From JAGMXM01 sp964458325 (GTDB taxonomy: Bacteria > Verrucomicrobiota > Verrucomicrobiia > Limisphaerales > UBA1319): 52,013 nt of DNA. The notes beneath the pieces are model-generated. The model worked only from the letters and a program-made list of their open reading frames with translations. It was not told the origin of the DNA and searched no databases. The position numbers were made by a program, and so were the translations under genes. Positions 15,210 to 23,870 of the stretch are shown here, piece after piece (positions within the stretch are counted from its first letter, which is position 1; each line of letters starts with the position of its first letter). The DNA is taken from positions 1 to 52,013 of the forward strand of contig CAYWIM010000024.1 of assembly GCA_964458325.1 (NCBI GenBank), read 5' to 3'.

Positions 15210-17425
15210 GCGGCACAGGCTCGGCAAACTACCTCCTCGCCACCTCCACGGCGCTGGCGACGGGTCTGTTCGGTTTGCGTCTGCTCTACGCGCTGTTCTA
15301 TCCGAGGCCAGCGCGAGTGTTTTGGGTGTGCCTGGTGGTTGTCCTGTGTTGGCCGCCCGCCTTGCTGCTCCTTGTTCAAGAAGTGCCTGGCGCGATCGGA
15401 CTGGGCACCGTCGCGCAGCACTTTTCCGGCCAGGGCTCCCTCACGTTCCTGTCGGGCGTGGCGGGGCTGGTGGCTCTCTGCATGTTCATCGAGACCGTGC
15501 GCGTCATTCTGGTCAGTATCGCCCGTCGGAAGGAAGGGGCGCGATGGATCGGCCTGGGGTACCTGACACTGATCCTCTGCTGGCTGGCCAAGGTCCTGTC
15601 GGTCGGGCTGCTCACGCTGGGCCTGCTGCCCGCCCGCCACTTCTCGCTGCTGTTCTCCTTGCTGCCAAACGCAGGCGTCATGGTGTTCGTAACCTGCACC
15701 TCGGTGCACCTGGCCCGCAACTATGCGCGCGTGTATCGCGACCTCCGGCTCGCCTTGGACGAGAACCAAAGCCGCAACGCCGAACTCCTCGCAGCGCGCG
15801 CCGAGGCGGAACACGCCCGCCAGAGCGCCGAAGAGGCCCGGTGCGCCGCCGACGCCGCCAACCAAGCGAAGAGCCGGTTCCTGGCGCACATGAGCCACGA
15901 AGTGCGCACCCCCCTCAACGCCATCATCGGCTACAGCGAGATGCTCGAGGAAACGGCCGAGGACCTCGGCACCAAGGACTTCATCCCCGATCTCCAGAAA
16001 ATCCACGGCGCGGGCAAGCACCTGCTGACGCTGATCAACGACATCCTGGACCTGGCGAAGGTGGAGGCCGGCAAGGCAACCCTGTTTCTCGAAGAGTATG
16101 ACTTGGCCAAGATGGTGCAGGATGTGGCGACGACAGTGCAACCCCTCGTCGCCAAGAACTCCAACCACCTCGAAGTGGTGTGTCCGCCCGGCATCGGCAC
16201 GATGCGGGCCGACCTCACCAAGGTGCGCCAGACACTCTTCAACTTGCTGAGCAACGCCGCAAAGTTCACCGAACACGGAGTGATTCGGCTGAGCGTCGCG
16301 CGTGCGCCAGACGCTTCGCGCGAGACGCCATGTTCAGCGGTCAACGCCCAACACCCGACTCTCAACCGTCAACCATCAACCATCAACTTCCAGGTGTCCG
16401 ACACCGGCATCGGCATGACGTCCGAGCAGATGTCCAGACTGTTTCAGGCGTTTGGCCAGGCGGAGGCATCGACAGCGCGCAAATTCGGCGGCACGGGCCT
16501 GGGGCTGGTGATCAGCCGAAAGTTCTGCCAGCTGATGGGCGGCGACCTCACCGCCCGCAGCGAGCCGGGCAAAGGCTCGATCTTCACCGTCACGCTCCCG
16601 GCCGAGGTGCGGGCGGCGGCGACAGAACCCGGTCCGCACGCCGAGCCTGCGACCGCCCGCCCGCCGGCGAGCGGTCCCACGGTGTTGGTCATTGAAGACG
16701 ACCCGGCGGCGCGGGACCTGGCCCGTCGCGTGCTCGCCAAGGAAGGCTATGCGGTGCAATGCGCCGCGAGCGGCGCGGAGGGCCTCGAGCTGGCCCGCCG
16801 CGCGCGGCCGGACGCGATCGCACTGGACGTGATGATGCCGGGCATGGATGGCTGGGCCGTGCTCACCGCGCTCAAGGCAGACCCGCAACTGGCCCCCATC
16901 CCGGTCATCATGATAACGATCGTGGACGACCGAAACCTCGGCTTCGCCCTGGGCGCCGCCGAGTATTTCACCAAACCGATTGACTGGAACCGGCTCACGG
17001 CCGTGTTGCGAAGGCTCCGAGGGACGGGGGCTGGCGGCCACGCGTTGGTTGTCGAGGACGAGCCGGCCACCCAGGAATTGCTCCAGCGCAACCTCGAACG
17101 CGATGGGTGGTCCGTGGCGCTGGCCGCCAATGGCCGCATGGCGATCGAGGCACTGGCCGCCCGGCCTCCCGAGATCATCCTGCTCGACCTCCTGATGCCT
17201 GAGATGGACGGGTTCGAGTTTCTCGACGAATTGCGACGCCGTCCAGAGTGGCACCGCATCCCGGTGGCCGTCATCACCAGCAAAGACCTGACCGCGGAAG
17301 ACCGCCGACGGCTCAACGGCCGCGTGGCCAGGATCATTCAAAAAGGAACCCTGAGCCTCGATGAATTGGCCGCCACCGTCCGTGCGCTGGTGGCCGGAAG
17401 GCCGCCACCCCTGCCGGAATCTTGA
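15206..17425 (+). CDS. Membrane hybrid histidine kinase with two receivers (start lost or uncertain)
   Basis: The 740 codons after the LamG stop encode about five membrane helices (15220-15720), a coiled linker (RAEAEHARQSAEEARCAADA), and an HisKA domain with HMSHEVRTPLNAIIGYSEML, the phospho-acceptor His at 15896. The ATPase domain follows (NLLSNAAKF, VSDTGIGM, FGGTGLGLVI), then two receivers: VLVIEDDPAARDL with acceptor Asp in ALDVMMPGMDGW, and ALVVEDEPATQELL with LLDLLMPEMDGF. No credible start codon exists in this phase near 15206; the frame is open back to 14876. Original translation probably began with the LamG part. The kinase half is intact. A heptamer-repeat insert lies within the ATPase domain (16341-16389). 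Confidence 0.75.
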   Translation: MSGTGSANYLLATSTALATGLFGLRLLYALFYPRPARVFWVCLVVVLCWPPALLLLVQEVPGAIGLGTVAQHFSGQGSLTFLSGVAGLVALCMFIETVRVILVSIARRKEGARWIGLGYLTLILCWLAKVLSVGLLTLGLLPARHFSLLFSLLPNAGVMVFVTCTSVHLARNYARVYRDLRLALDENQSRNAELLAARAEAEHARQSAEEARCAADAANQAKSRFLAHMSHEVRTPLNAIIGYSEMLEETAEDLGTKDFIPDLQKIHGAGKHLLTLINDILDLAKVEAGKATLFLEEYDLAKMVQDVATTVQPLVAKNSNHLEVVCPPGIGTMRADLTKVRQTLFNLLSNAAKFTEHGVIRLSVARAPDASRETPCSAVNAQHPTLNRQPSTINFQVSDTGIGMTSEQMSRLFQAFGQAEASTARKFGGTGLGLVISRKFCQLMGGDLTARSEPGKGSIFTVTLPAEVRAAATEPGPHAEPATARPPASGPTVLVIEDDPAARDLARRVLAKEGYAVQCAASGAEGLELARRARPDAIALDVMMPGMDGWAVLTALKADPQLAPIPVIMITIVDDRNLGFALGAAEYFTKPIDWNRLTAVLRRLRGTGAGGHALVVEDEPATQELLQRNLERDGWSVALAANGRMAIEALAARPPEIILLDLLMPEMDGFEFLDELRRRPEWHRIPVAVITSKDLTAEDRRRLNGRVARIIQKGTLSLDELAATVRALVAGRPPPLPES
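16362..16389 (+). repeat. Heptamer tandem repeat TCAACCN inside kinase ATPase domain
   Basis: Four consecutive 7-base units: TCAACCG, TCAACCA, TCAACCA and TCAACTT. They follow a related tract (CAACGCCCAACACCCGACTC) from 16342. The repeats add about 16-20 residues, including NAQHPTLNRQPSTIN, between two conserved ATPase strands while keeping frame. Confidence 0.8.
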
Positions 17426-17459
17426 CCGGCGGAACCGTCGATTGTTCAAGACTCAACCA

Positions 17460-17852
17460 ATGACCCAACCAGACATGCCTAAAATCCTCTTGGTTGAAGA
17501 CAACGAGATGAACCGCGACATGCTCTCGCGCCGGCTCGAGCGCAAGGGCTATACAGTCGTGTGCGCGGAGGACGGCGAACAGGCCATCGCGATGGCCAAA
17601 GCCGAATCGCCCGGGTTGATTCTCATGGACATGAGCCTGCCGGTGCTGGACGGCTGGCAAGCGACGCGCCGGCTCAAGGGTGAGGCCGCCACGCGAGCGA
17701 TCCCGATTATCGCGCTCACCGCCCACGCCATGGCGGCGGACGAACAGAAGGCCCGCGAGGCCGGCTGCGATGACTTCGATACCAAGCCGATCGAGTTGCC
17801 GCGGCTGCTGCAGAAGATTCAGGCCTTGTTGGATCCGCCCCCGGTCCCGTGA
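17460..17852 (+). CDS. Single-domain response regulator (DivK-like receiver)
   Basis: A 130-residue stand-alone receiver domain. It has acidic residues Glu13/Asp14, phospho-acceptor Asp57 (ILMDMSLPVLDGW), Thr87 in ALTAHAM and Lys109 in DTKPIE. No output domain is present, so it probably shuttles phosphate between the upstream hybrid kinase and the His motifs of the downstream cyclase protein, or acts by protein contact as DivK does. ATG 17460 is chosen over an upstream in-frame codon at 17361 that would run into the kinase gene; MPKILLVEDNE at 17475 is an alternative. Its stop overlaps the GTG start of the next gene. Confidence 0.93.
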   Translation: MTQPDMPKILLVEDNEMNRDMLSRRLERKGYTVVCAEDGEQAIAMAKAESPGLILMDMSLPVLDGWQATRRLKGEAATRAIPIIALTAHAMAADEQKAREAGCDDFDTKPIELPRLLQKIQALLDPPPVP

Positions 17853-19450
17853 GCCGTTCATCCGCCAAAAAGACCGCCGCAGGCTCGGCTTCCGGCACGG
17901 ACGCCGGGCCAAAGCGGGACCTCTCGAAAGTCCGCCACGACCTCCGCACCCCGATCAATCAGATTCTTGGCTACTGCGAGATGCTGCAGGAGGACGAGCA
18001 CACGCCCGTGTCATTCCAGGCCGACTTGCGCAAAATCCACGCTGGGGGACGGCAGTTGCTGGCGCTGATGATGGAGTACTTCGATGAGGAGATCTTCGAG
18101 ACGCGCGGGCGCGATCGATTCCAGCTTTGCCACGAGCTGCGCACCCCGGTCAACCACATCATCGGCTATGGCGAGATGTTGCAGGAACAGGCCGAGGAGC
18201 TGGGCCGAAAGAGACTGCTATCCGACCTCAAAAAGATCACCGACGCCGCACGCCGGTGGCTGAAGTTGATGGAGGAGCAGCTGCTGGCGCCACCGAGCAC
18301 GGCAACCCAGGAGCTGGTCCCGGGGCCGGCCTTGCGGACGCCCGGTGCGGGCGTCGCGCGGTCCGCACCGACGCCACACCTGGCCGCCGCGCCTGCCCTG
18401 AACCGTCTGCTCGTCGTGGACGATGACGAAGCGAATCGCAACATGCTCGCGCGGCGCCTGCGCCGACAAGGCTTCGACGTGGCCGTCGCCCGGAGCGGCC
18501 TCGAAGCCCTGCAAATGCTGCGCGCGAGCCCCGTTGACCTGGTCCTGCTGGACGTGGTGATGCCCCATCTCGATGGGTGCCAGGTGCTGGCCAAGTTGAA
18601 GGCGGACCCGGGCCTGGCCCGAGTGCCGGTCATTATGATCTCTGCGCTGGACCAGGAAGAGTGCGTCGTCCAGTGCATCGAGGCGGGGGCGGAGGACTAC
18701 ATCGCCAAGCCGGTCAACCCGGTCTTCCTCCGCGCGCGGTTGGCCGCGAGCCTCGAAAGAGAGCGGCTCCGGCGGCAAGAGAGAGCGTTTCTGCGCCAAA
18801 TCCAGCAGGAGAAACAGCGGGCGGACGACCTCCTCCACATCATCCTGCCGCGCGGCGCGGTGGCGGAATTGAAGCTGGCCGGCGAAGTCCGCCCGCGACG
18901 CCATGAGAACGTCGGCGTCATCTTCTGCGACATCGTCGGCTTCGCCGCCTACTCCGACCGGCGCCCGCCTGAAGAGATTCTACCCCATCTGCAGAAGTTG
19001 GTGGAGTCCTTCGAGCAGATCGCCGTACGCCACGGGCTCGAGAAGATCAAGACCATCGGCGACTCCTTCATGGCCGTGGCCGGTCTCCCGGCGCCGGTGA
19101 GCACGCCCGCGCGCGCTTGCGTGTTGGCCGGCCTCGAGATGATTGCCTCGACGCGCGACCACGTCGCGGGCTGGCAGATCCGCGTGGGGGTCAACGTCGG
19201 TCCGGTCGTCGCCGGCATTGTTGGCCGGCTGAAATACCAGTTCGACATCTGGGGCGACACGGTGAACACCGCTGCCCGCGTCGAACACGCGGGCGCGCCC
19301 GGCGCCGTCTGCTTGCCCGCTGCCGTTTGGACTTCCATCGCCGAGGAGTTCCCAGGCCAGTCCCAAGGCCGTGTCTCCCTCAAAGGCAAGGGCGATGTCG
19401 AACTCGTCCTGGTCCGTCCTCGGATGCACCCTCCCTCCCAGAATCCTTGA
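17849..19450 (+). CDS. HisKA-HisKA-receiver-adenylate cyclase protein
   Basis: The 533 residues hold four modules. Two HisKA-like helical hairpins have phospho-acceptor His30 (RHDLRTPINQILGY) and His95 (CHELRTPVNHIIGY), with no ATPase domain after either. A receiver (185-300) has Asp235 and Lys287. After a coiled linker, a class III cyclase catalytic domain (350-525) has metal Asp361 and Asp405, Lys401 and Asp466 (adenine selectors, so ATP rather than GTP), Asn473 and Arg477. It probably makes cAMP under phosphorelay control. GTG 17849 overlaps the receiver-gene stop and is the natural start. The protein has no membrane segment. Confidence 0.88.
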   Translation: MSRSSAKKTAAGSASGTDAGPKRDLSKVRHDLRTPINQILGYCEMLQEDEHTPVSFQADLRKIHAGGRQLLALMMEYFDEEIFETRGRDRFQLCHELRTPVNHIIGYGEMLQEQAEELGRKRLLSDLKKITDAARRWLKLMEEQLLAPPSTATQELVPGPALRTPGAGVARSAPTPHLAAAPALNRLLVVDDDEANRNMLARRLRRQGFDVAVARSGLEALQMLRASPVDLVLLDVVMPHLDGCQVLAKLKADPGLARVPVIMISALDQEECVVQCIEAGAEDYIAKPVNPVFLRARLAASLERERLRRQERAFLRQIQQEKQRADDLLHIILPRGAVAELKLAGEVRPRRHENVGVIFCDIVGFAAYSDRRPPEEILPHLQKLVESFEQIAVRHGLEKIKTIGDSFMAVAGLPAPVSTPARACVLAGLEMIASTRDHVAGWQIRVGVNVGPVVAGIVGRLKYQFDIWGDTVNTAARVEHAGAPGAVCLPAAVWTSIAEEFPGQSQGRVSLKGKGDVELVLVRPRMHPPSQNP

Positions 19451-19788
19451 AACCCCAAACCCCGCGCGACGAAGTCGAGTCCTCCCTTCTCCCCGGCTCC
19501 AAATAACCAGCGGGGTTTGATCCGAATGGCGCAGGATCTGCTAGCCATCAAGAAAGATCGCAAGTTAGTCAGGTCATTTTGTTGTGCTCATAGTGAGCCT
19601 ATGCCAAGCACTGACCAGTAAGTTCCCTGTCGATTGGAGGTTGCCTTAATGGAAAACTGTGTCCTGCCGCTGGCCAGGTCGTGCCTTGGGCCTTGACCCG
19701 CCGGCCTTTTTCACGATGATCGGCCCTTGTGAACAAGCCATCTCATCCTGCTTTGCCGCCGGCGGCGCGCTGCTCCCGCCCGAGCCGC
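19451..19788. other. Gap between signalling island and Gfo/Idh/MocA gene
   Basis: No gene is supported in these 338 bases. The AT content rises around 19540-19650. The small palindrome GCTCA-TAG-TGAGC lies near 19590. No convincing promoter pair or terminator was found. Confidence 0.4.
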
Positions 19789-21117
19789 ATGACCCGCCGG
19801 CAGTTCCTCCTGCAATCCAGCGCATCCCTGGCCGCGATCCAGCTCGTGCCGGGCGCTGTGCTGGGCCTCCAAGGCGCAACCCCCCCGAATTCGCGGCTCC
19901 AGATCGCCTGCATCGGCGTCGCCGGCCGAGGCGCCGCCAACCTCAGCGGTATCCGCGGAGAATCTGTCGTGGCGCTGTGCGATGTCGACACCGCCCGCAT
20001 GGCGAGCGCCCGCGGCGCCCATCCCCAGGCCAAAGTGTTCCAGGATTACCGGGTGCTGCTCGACCAAATGGACCCTTCGATCGACGCCGTCACCATCTCG
20101 ACTCCCGATCACACACACGCCGCTGTGGCCATGAACGCCATCCGCCGCGGCAAGCACGTCTATTGCGAAAAACCGCTTGCGCATTCCATTCACGAGGTGC
20201 GCCAGCTCGTGCAGGCGGCTCGCCGCTACCGGGTCGTCACCCAGCTGGGCAACCAGGGCCATTCCAGCGACACCATCCGCACCTTCCGCGAGTGGATCCA
20301 GGATGGCGCCATCGGCAGCGTCCATACCATCCATGCCGCCAGCAGCGCCAACCACTGCAAGGTCGATCAGCTCCCGCTCCTGCGCGAGAAGCATCCCGTG
20401 CCCGACTCCCTCGATTGGGACCTCTGGCTGGGGCCGGCCCAGCAGCGCCCCTACCATCCCGCCTATCTGCCTGGCAAATGGCGCGGGTGGATGCCGTTCG
20501 GATGCGGCGCGATCGGCGACTGGGTCTGCCACGTCGTGGATCCATCCTTCTGGGCATTGGACCTGGGCTCGCCCATCGCCATCCGCGCCGAAGCCAGGAA
20601 TTACGATCCGGTTCAGCACGCCGATACCTTCCCCGCCGGCTCGGTGGTGACCTTCGAATTCGCCGCTCGAGGATCGCGCGGTCCCGTCAAGCTCGTCTGG
20701 CACGATGGCGTCGAAAAGCTGCCCCGGCCCGCGGAGCTGGAACCGGATGATCAGGTCCCGCCCACCGGCGCAATCGTGATCGGCGACCGAGGCGCCATCC
20801 TCCATGGATCGCACGGCGCAGGCGGCCTCCGCCTCATCCCCGACGCGAAAATGGATGCATACCGGCGCCCGCCCAAAACCCTCCCTCGCGTCCAGAACCA
20901 TCACGCCGACTGGCTGGAGGCCATCCGGAAGGGCGGATCGCCGGGCTCCCGCTTCGATTACGGCGGCCCGCTGACCGAGATTGCGCTGCTCGGCATCATC
21001 GCCACGCGGTTCCTGGGCATCCGGCTCGAATGGGATGGCGCCGCCGGACGATTCACCAACCACCCGCCGGCCAACCAGCTCCTCCGCCCCGCGTTCCGCG
21101 ACGGCTGGGGCCTCTGA
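19789..21117 (+). CDS. Tat-exported Gfo/Idh/MocA family oxidoreductase
   Basis: A 442-residue NAD(P)-dependent sugar oxidoreductase-like protein. It begins with a twin-arginine signal (MTRRQFLLQSSASLAAI), followed by the Rossmann segment LQIACIGVAGRGAAN, VALCDVD, STPDHTHA, and the family hallmark CEKPLAHS, whose Lys is catalytic. GNQGHSS and the large C-terminal sheet domain with FGCGAIGDWVCHVVD are typical of the exported Bacteroidetes/Verrucomicrobia/Planctomycetes subgroup. ATG 19789 places the Tat motif at residue 2-7; a GTG 60 bases upstream would bury it. The role is likely oxidation or rearrangement of glycan sugars in the periplasm. The substrate is unknown. Confidence 0.92.
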   Translation: MTRRQFLLQSSASLAAIQLVPGAVLGLQGATPPNSRLQIACIGVAGRGAANLSGIRGESVVALCDVDTARMASARGAHPQAKVFQDYRVLLDQMDPSIDAVTISTPDHTHAAVAMNAIRRGKHVYCEKPLAHSIHEVRQLVQAARRYRVVTQLGNQGHSSDTIRTFREWIQDGAIGSVHTIHAASSANHCKVDQLPLLREKHPVPDSLDWDLWLGPAQQRPYHPAYLPGKWRGWMPFGCGAIGDWVCHVVDPSFWALDLGSPIAIRAEARNYDPVQHADTFPAGSVVTFEFAARGSRGPVKLVWHDGVEKLPRPAELEPDDQVPPTGAIVIGDRGAILHGSHGAGGLRLIPDAKMDAYRRPPKTLPRVQNHHADWLEAIRKGGSPGSRFDYGGPLTEIALLGIIATRFLGIRLEWDGAAGRFTNHPPANQLLRPAFRDGWGL

Positions 21118-21179
21118 GCATCCGCCGCCATTCCACGTTCGACTTCCCCTTGACCGTTTGTCTATAGATTCCGACTGGC

Positions 21180-23813
21180 ATGGGCACCGAAACATCTCCG
21201 AGGCGGCCGTGGGCGACCTTGATCCTGGCCGCGGGCCGCGGCACGCGCATGGGCGAAGGAGACCACCCCAAGGTCTGCCAGGCCCTGCTCGGCACGCCCG
21301 TGATCATCCGCGCTCTGGAGACATACAACCTGGGCGGAGCGCGGTTCAATGTCGTCGTCGTGGGCCATCGCGCGCCGGAAGTCATGGCCACGATCAGCCG
21401 GCGGTTTCCCGACACCGTGTTTGCATTCCAGGATCAACCGCTTGGCACGGGGCACGCGGCTCGCATCGGCGCAGCCGTTCTGGAGCGGTTGCGCCATGAG
21501 GGCGACCTGCTGGTCGTGGCCGGCGACAAGGTGATCGAACCGGAAGTCGTCCAGCAACTGCTCGCCCGCCACCGCCAGTCCGATGCCGATCTCACAATCG
21601 CCACCGCGCCGCGCCCTCCCCATTCCTCGGGCGGCATTATCCTCCAGACTCCCTCCGGACAGATCACGGGCATTCTCGAGCTGGCCGAGCTCCACCGGCT
21701 CCAGGTCCTGGCCCGGCTCCAATCCCGATTTCAGCGGGTTGCCCGGCTGAAGGGCGCCGAGATCGATTCCATCGTGCGGGCTGGCCTGGATGAGAAACAT
21801 GCCCTGCGCCTGATCGAATGGCTCGAGTTGACATCCAATCCGGACCGGGGCCTGAGCCGGCAGCAGTTCCATTCCCGGGTGCCCGAAGCCGACCGCTCCG
21901 GACGGCTCCGGGCAGGCAGCCGCTCCGTCCCTGTCGAGCAGGCCCTCGAGGTCTTCAACCAAGTCAACCTCTCGACCTATGTCTTTCGCGCGCCCGCCCT
22001 GCTGGCCGCCTTGGACCACCTCAAACCGCGCCTTTCCCATCAGGAGGAATACCTTACCGACACCATCGAGATCCTCATGCGCGGCGCCCCGCCCGCTCGG
22101 ATCATCGGGTTCCCGGTCCCCGACCCTCGCGGGCTCATGGCCTTCAATTGCCCCGCCGAATTGCACGCCATCGAACAGGTCTGCCGAGAGCGCGAATCGG
22201 AGGAAACAGCCCTCACCGCCGAAGGCCATGGCCTGGCTCGAGCTGAGGAGTGGATCGCGATGCTTGCCAAACCGTCGGCAAATGCGCGCCGCATGCTCCG
22301 CCGGTGGTACGGCGCCCACCCGGCCCAGAGCCTCTACACCAAGGTGCTCGCCGCCTTCGCCCAGCGGTTCGGCCCTGAGTCGCGCACCGCCGTCTTCCGC
22401 TCCCCCGGCCGCATCAACTTGCTCGGACGCCACATCGATCACCAGGGCGGCAGCGTCAATGTGCTCGCCATCAACCGCGAGATCATCCTCGCCGCCGCAC
22501 CCCGAACCGACGATCTCGTCCGACTCGTCAATGTCAATGGGGCCCAGTTCGCCGAGCATCACTTCCGCTTGTCTGACCTGGTGGCCAGCGTCGACTGGGA
22601 AGACTGGCAGCGCATCATCGACGGCCCCCGGCTCCACCGGCTTCTCGACCGGGCACGGGGCGACTGGGTCAATTATTCCAAGGCATCCATCCTCCGGCTC
22701 CAGGAGCTGTTCCGACACCGCCGCCTGCGCGGGTTCGACGCGGTCGTGGGCGGCGAAATCCCCATGGGCGCCGGGCTGAGCTCCTCGTCAGCCCTGGTCG
22801 TCGCCGCCGCCGAAGCCACCATCGCCTTCAACCAGCTGCCCGTGAGCGCCCGGCGCCTTGTCAGCTTGTGCGGCGAAGGCGAGTGGTTCGTCGGCACCCG
22901 TGGCGGCGCCGCGGACCACGCCGCCATCAAGCTTTCCCGGCGCGGCTATGTCACGCGGGTTGGCTTCTTCCCTTTCCGGCTCGAGGCGGCGGCGCCCTTC
23001 CTCCCGGACCACGACCTTGTGGTCTGCAACTCGGGCGTCTACGCCGGCAAGTCCGCCCAGGCGCGCCATCGGTTCAACGCCCAGGTGGCCGCCTATCACC
23101 TCGGCCGGGTCTGGTGCCGCTTGCACCACCCCGAGATTGCCGATCCCATCGTCCACCTGCGCGACCTGGACCCCGTTCGCCTCGGTCTTCCTCAGCCCGT
23201 CTTCCTCCGGATGCTGGCGGGCTTGCCCGCGCGCCTTAACCGATCCCAGGCGCTTCTGCTCGCCCGCCAGGCCCCCTCCCCCGATCGCGAAAGGCTCGAA
23301 CGCCTCCTCGAATCCCACCACGCCCCTCCCAACGGCTATGCCGTGCGCGATGTCGTCCTGTTCGGCCTGGCCGAAATGGCTCGCGCCCGCCGCTGCATCG
23401 ATCTCCTCCGCCGAAACGATGCAGCCGGATTGGGCCGCCTGATGAGCCTCTCCCACGACGGCGACCGGGTCAGCCGCACCGACACGGATGGACGGTCCCG
23501 CCGATTCCATCCGCAGGACGCCGGCCGCGCATTGACCATCCTGGCCGATCGGAAATCGCCGGCAGCCGATCTGGCCGACTTGCCCGGCTCCTATGCCTGC
23601 AGCCTGCCGGAGCTGGACCGGATGGTCGACCTGGCGCTCCGCCAGCCGGGTGTCCAGGGAGCCCAGCTCGCCGGAGCCGGGCTCGGCGGATGCATCATGA
23701 TCCTGGTCCAGGCGCCCCACACCGCCGGCCTGGTCCGCGCCTTCGCCTGCCAAGACGTCCAGGCCGATGTCTTTCGCCCCATCGCCGGCGCATCCCGGCT
23801 GCTCCTGGTCTAA
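21180..23813 (+). CDS. Fused sugar-1-phosphate nucleotidyltransferase / galactokinase-like kinase
   Basis: An 877-residue bifunctional protein. The N-terminal half (about 10-370) is a GlmU/UDP-sugar pyrophosphorylase-type domain: LAAGRGTRMGEGDHPK (15-30), QPLGTGHA, VVAGDKV, EYLTDTIEIL. It carries about 90 extra residues (roughly 165-255) inserted ahead of the NLSTYVF strand. The C-terminal half (about 385-877) is a GHMP kinase of galactokinase type: SPGRINLLGRHIDHQGG (near 405), MGAGLSSSSALV (near 530) and GAGLGGC (near 834). The order parallels the fucokinase/GDP-fucose pyrophosphorylase fusion. It may phosphorylate a sugar and then activate it to an NDP-sugar in one polypeptide. The sugar is unknown. 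TATAGA at 21163 could be a -10. Confidence 0.88.
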   Translation: MGTETSPRRPWATLILAAGRGTRMGEGDHPKVCQALLGTPVIIRALETYNLGGARFNVVVVGHRAPEVMATISRRFPDTVFAFQDQPLGTGHAARIGAAVLERLRHEGDLLVVAGDKVIEPEVVQQLLARHRQSDADLTIATAPRPPHSSGGIILQTPSGQITGILELAELHRLQVLARLQSRFQRVARLKGAEIDSIVRAGLDEKHALRLIEWLELTSNPDRGLSRQQFHSRVPEADRSGRLRAGSRSVPVEQALEVFNQVNLSTYVFRAPALLAALDHLKPRLSHQEEYLTDTIEILMRGAPPARIIGFPVPDPRGLMAFNCPAELHAIEQVCRERESEETALTAEGHGLARAEEWIAMLAKPSANARRMLRRWYGAHPAQSLYTKVLAAFAQRFGPESRTAVFRSPGRINLLGRHIDHQGGSVNVLAINREIILAAAPRTDDLVRLVNVNGAQFAEHHFRLSDLVASVDWEDWQRIIDGPRLHRLLDRARGDWVNYSKASILRLQELFRHRRLRGFDAVVGGEIPMGAGLSSSSALVVAAAEATIAFNQLPVSARRLVSLCGEGEWFVGTRGGAADHAAIKLSRRGYVTRVGFFPFRLEAAAPFLPDHDLVVCNSGVYAGKSAQARHRFNAQVAAYHLGRVWCRLHHPEIADPIVHLRDLDPVRLGLPQPVFLRMLAGLPARLNRSQALLLARQAPSPDRERLERLLESHHAPPNGYAVRDVVLFGLAEMARARRCIDLLRRNDAAGLGRLMSLSHDGDRVSRTDTDGRSRRFHPQDAGRALTILADRKSPAADLADLPGSYACSLPELDRMVDLALRQPGVQGAQLAGAGLGGCIMILVQAPHTAGLVRAFACQDVQADVFRPIAGASRLLLV

Positions 23814-23815
23814 TA

Positions 23816-23829
23816 AGGGTCTGTGCAAA
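23816..23829 (+). repeat. Half-copy of hairpin element AGGGTCTGTGCAAA
   Basis: The 14-mer AGGGTCTGTGCAAA starts two bases after the TAA stop of the fusion gene. It is identical to both arms of the hairpin at 50899-50940. No second arm is found here. Confidence 0.6.
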
Positions 23830-23870
23830 GCTTGATTTTGGTGGCGCGGCCGTCCAGTATCCTCCCAGGC

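Noticed and set aside
19589..19603. Small palindrome GCTCATAGTGAGC as an operator
   Set aside because: A 5-bp stem is too short to distinguish from chance and no promoter was found beside it.
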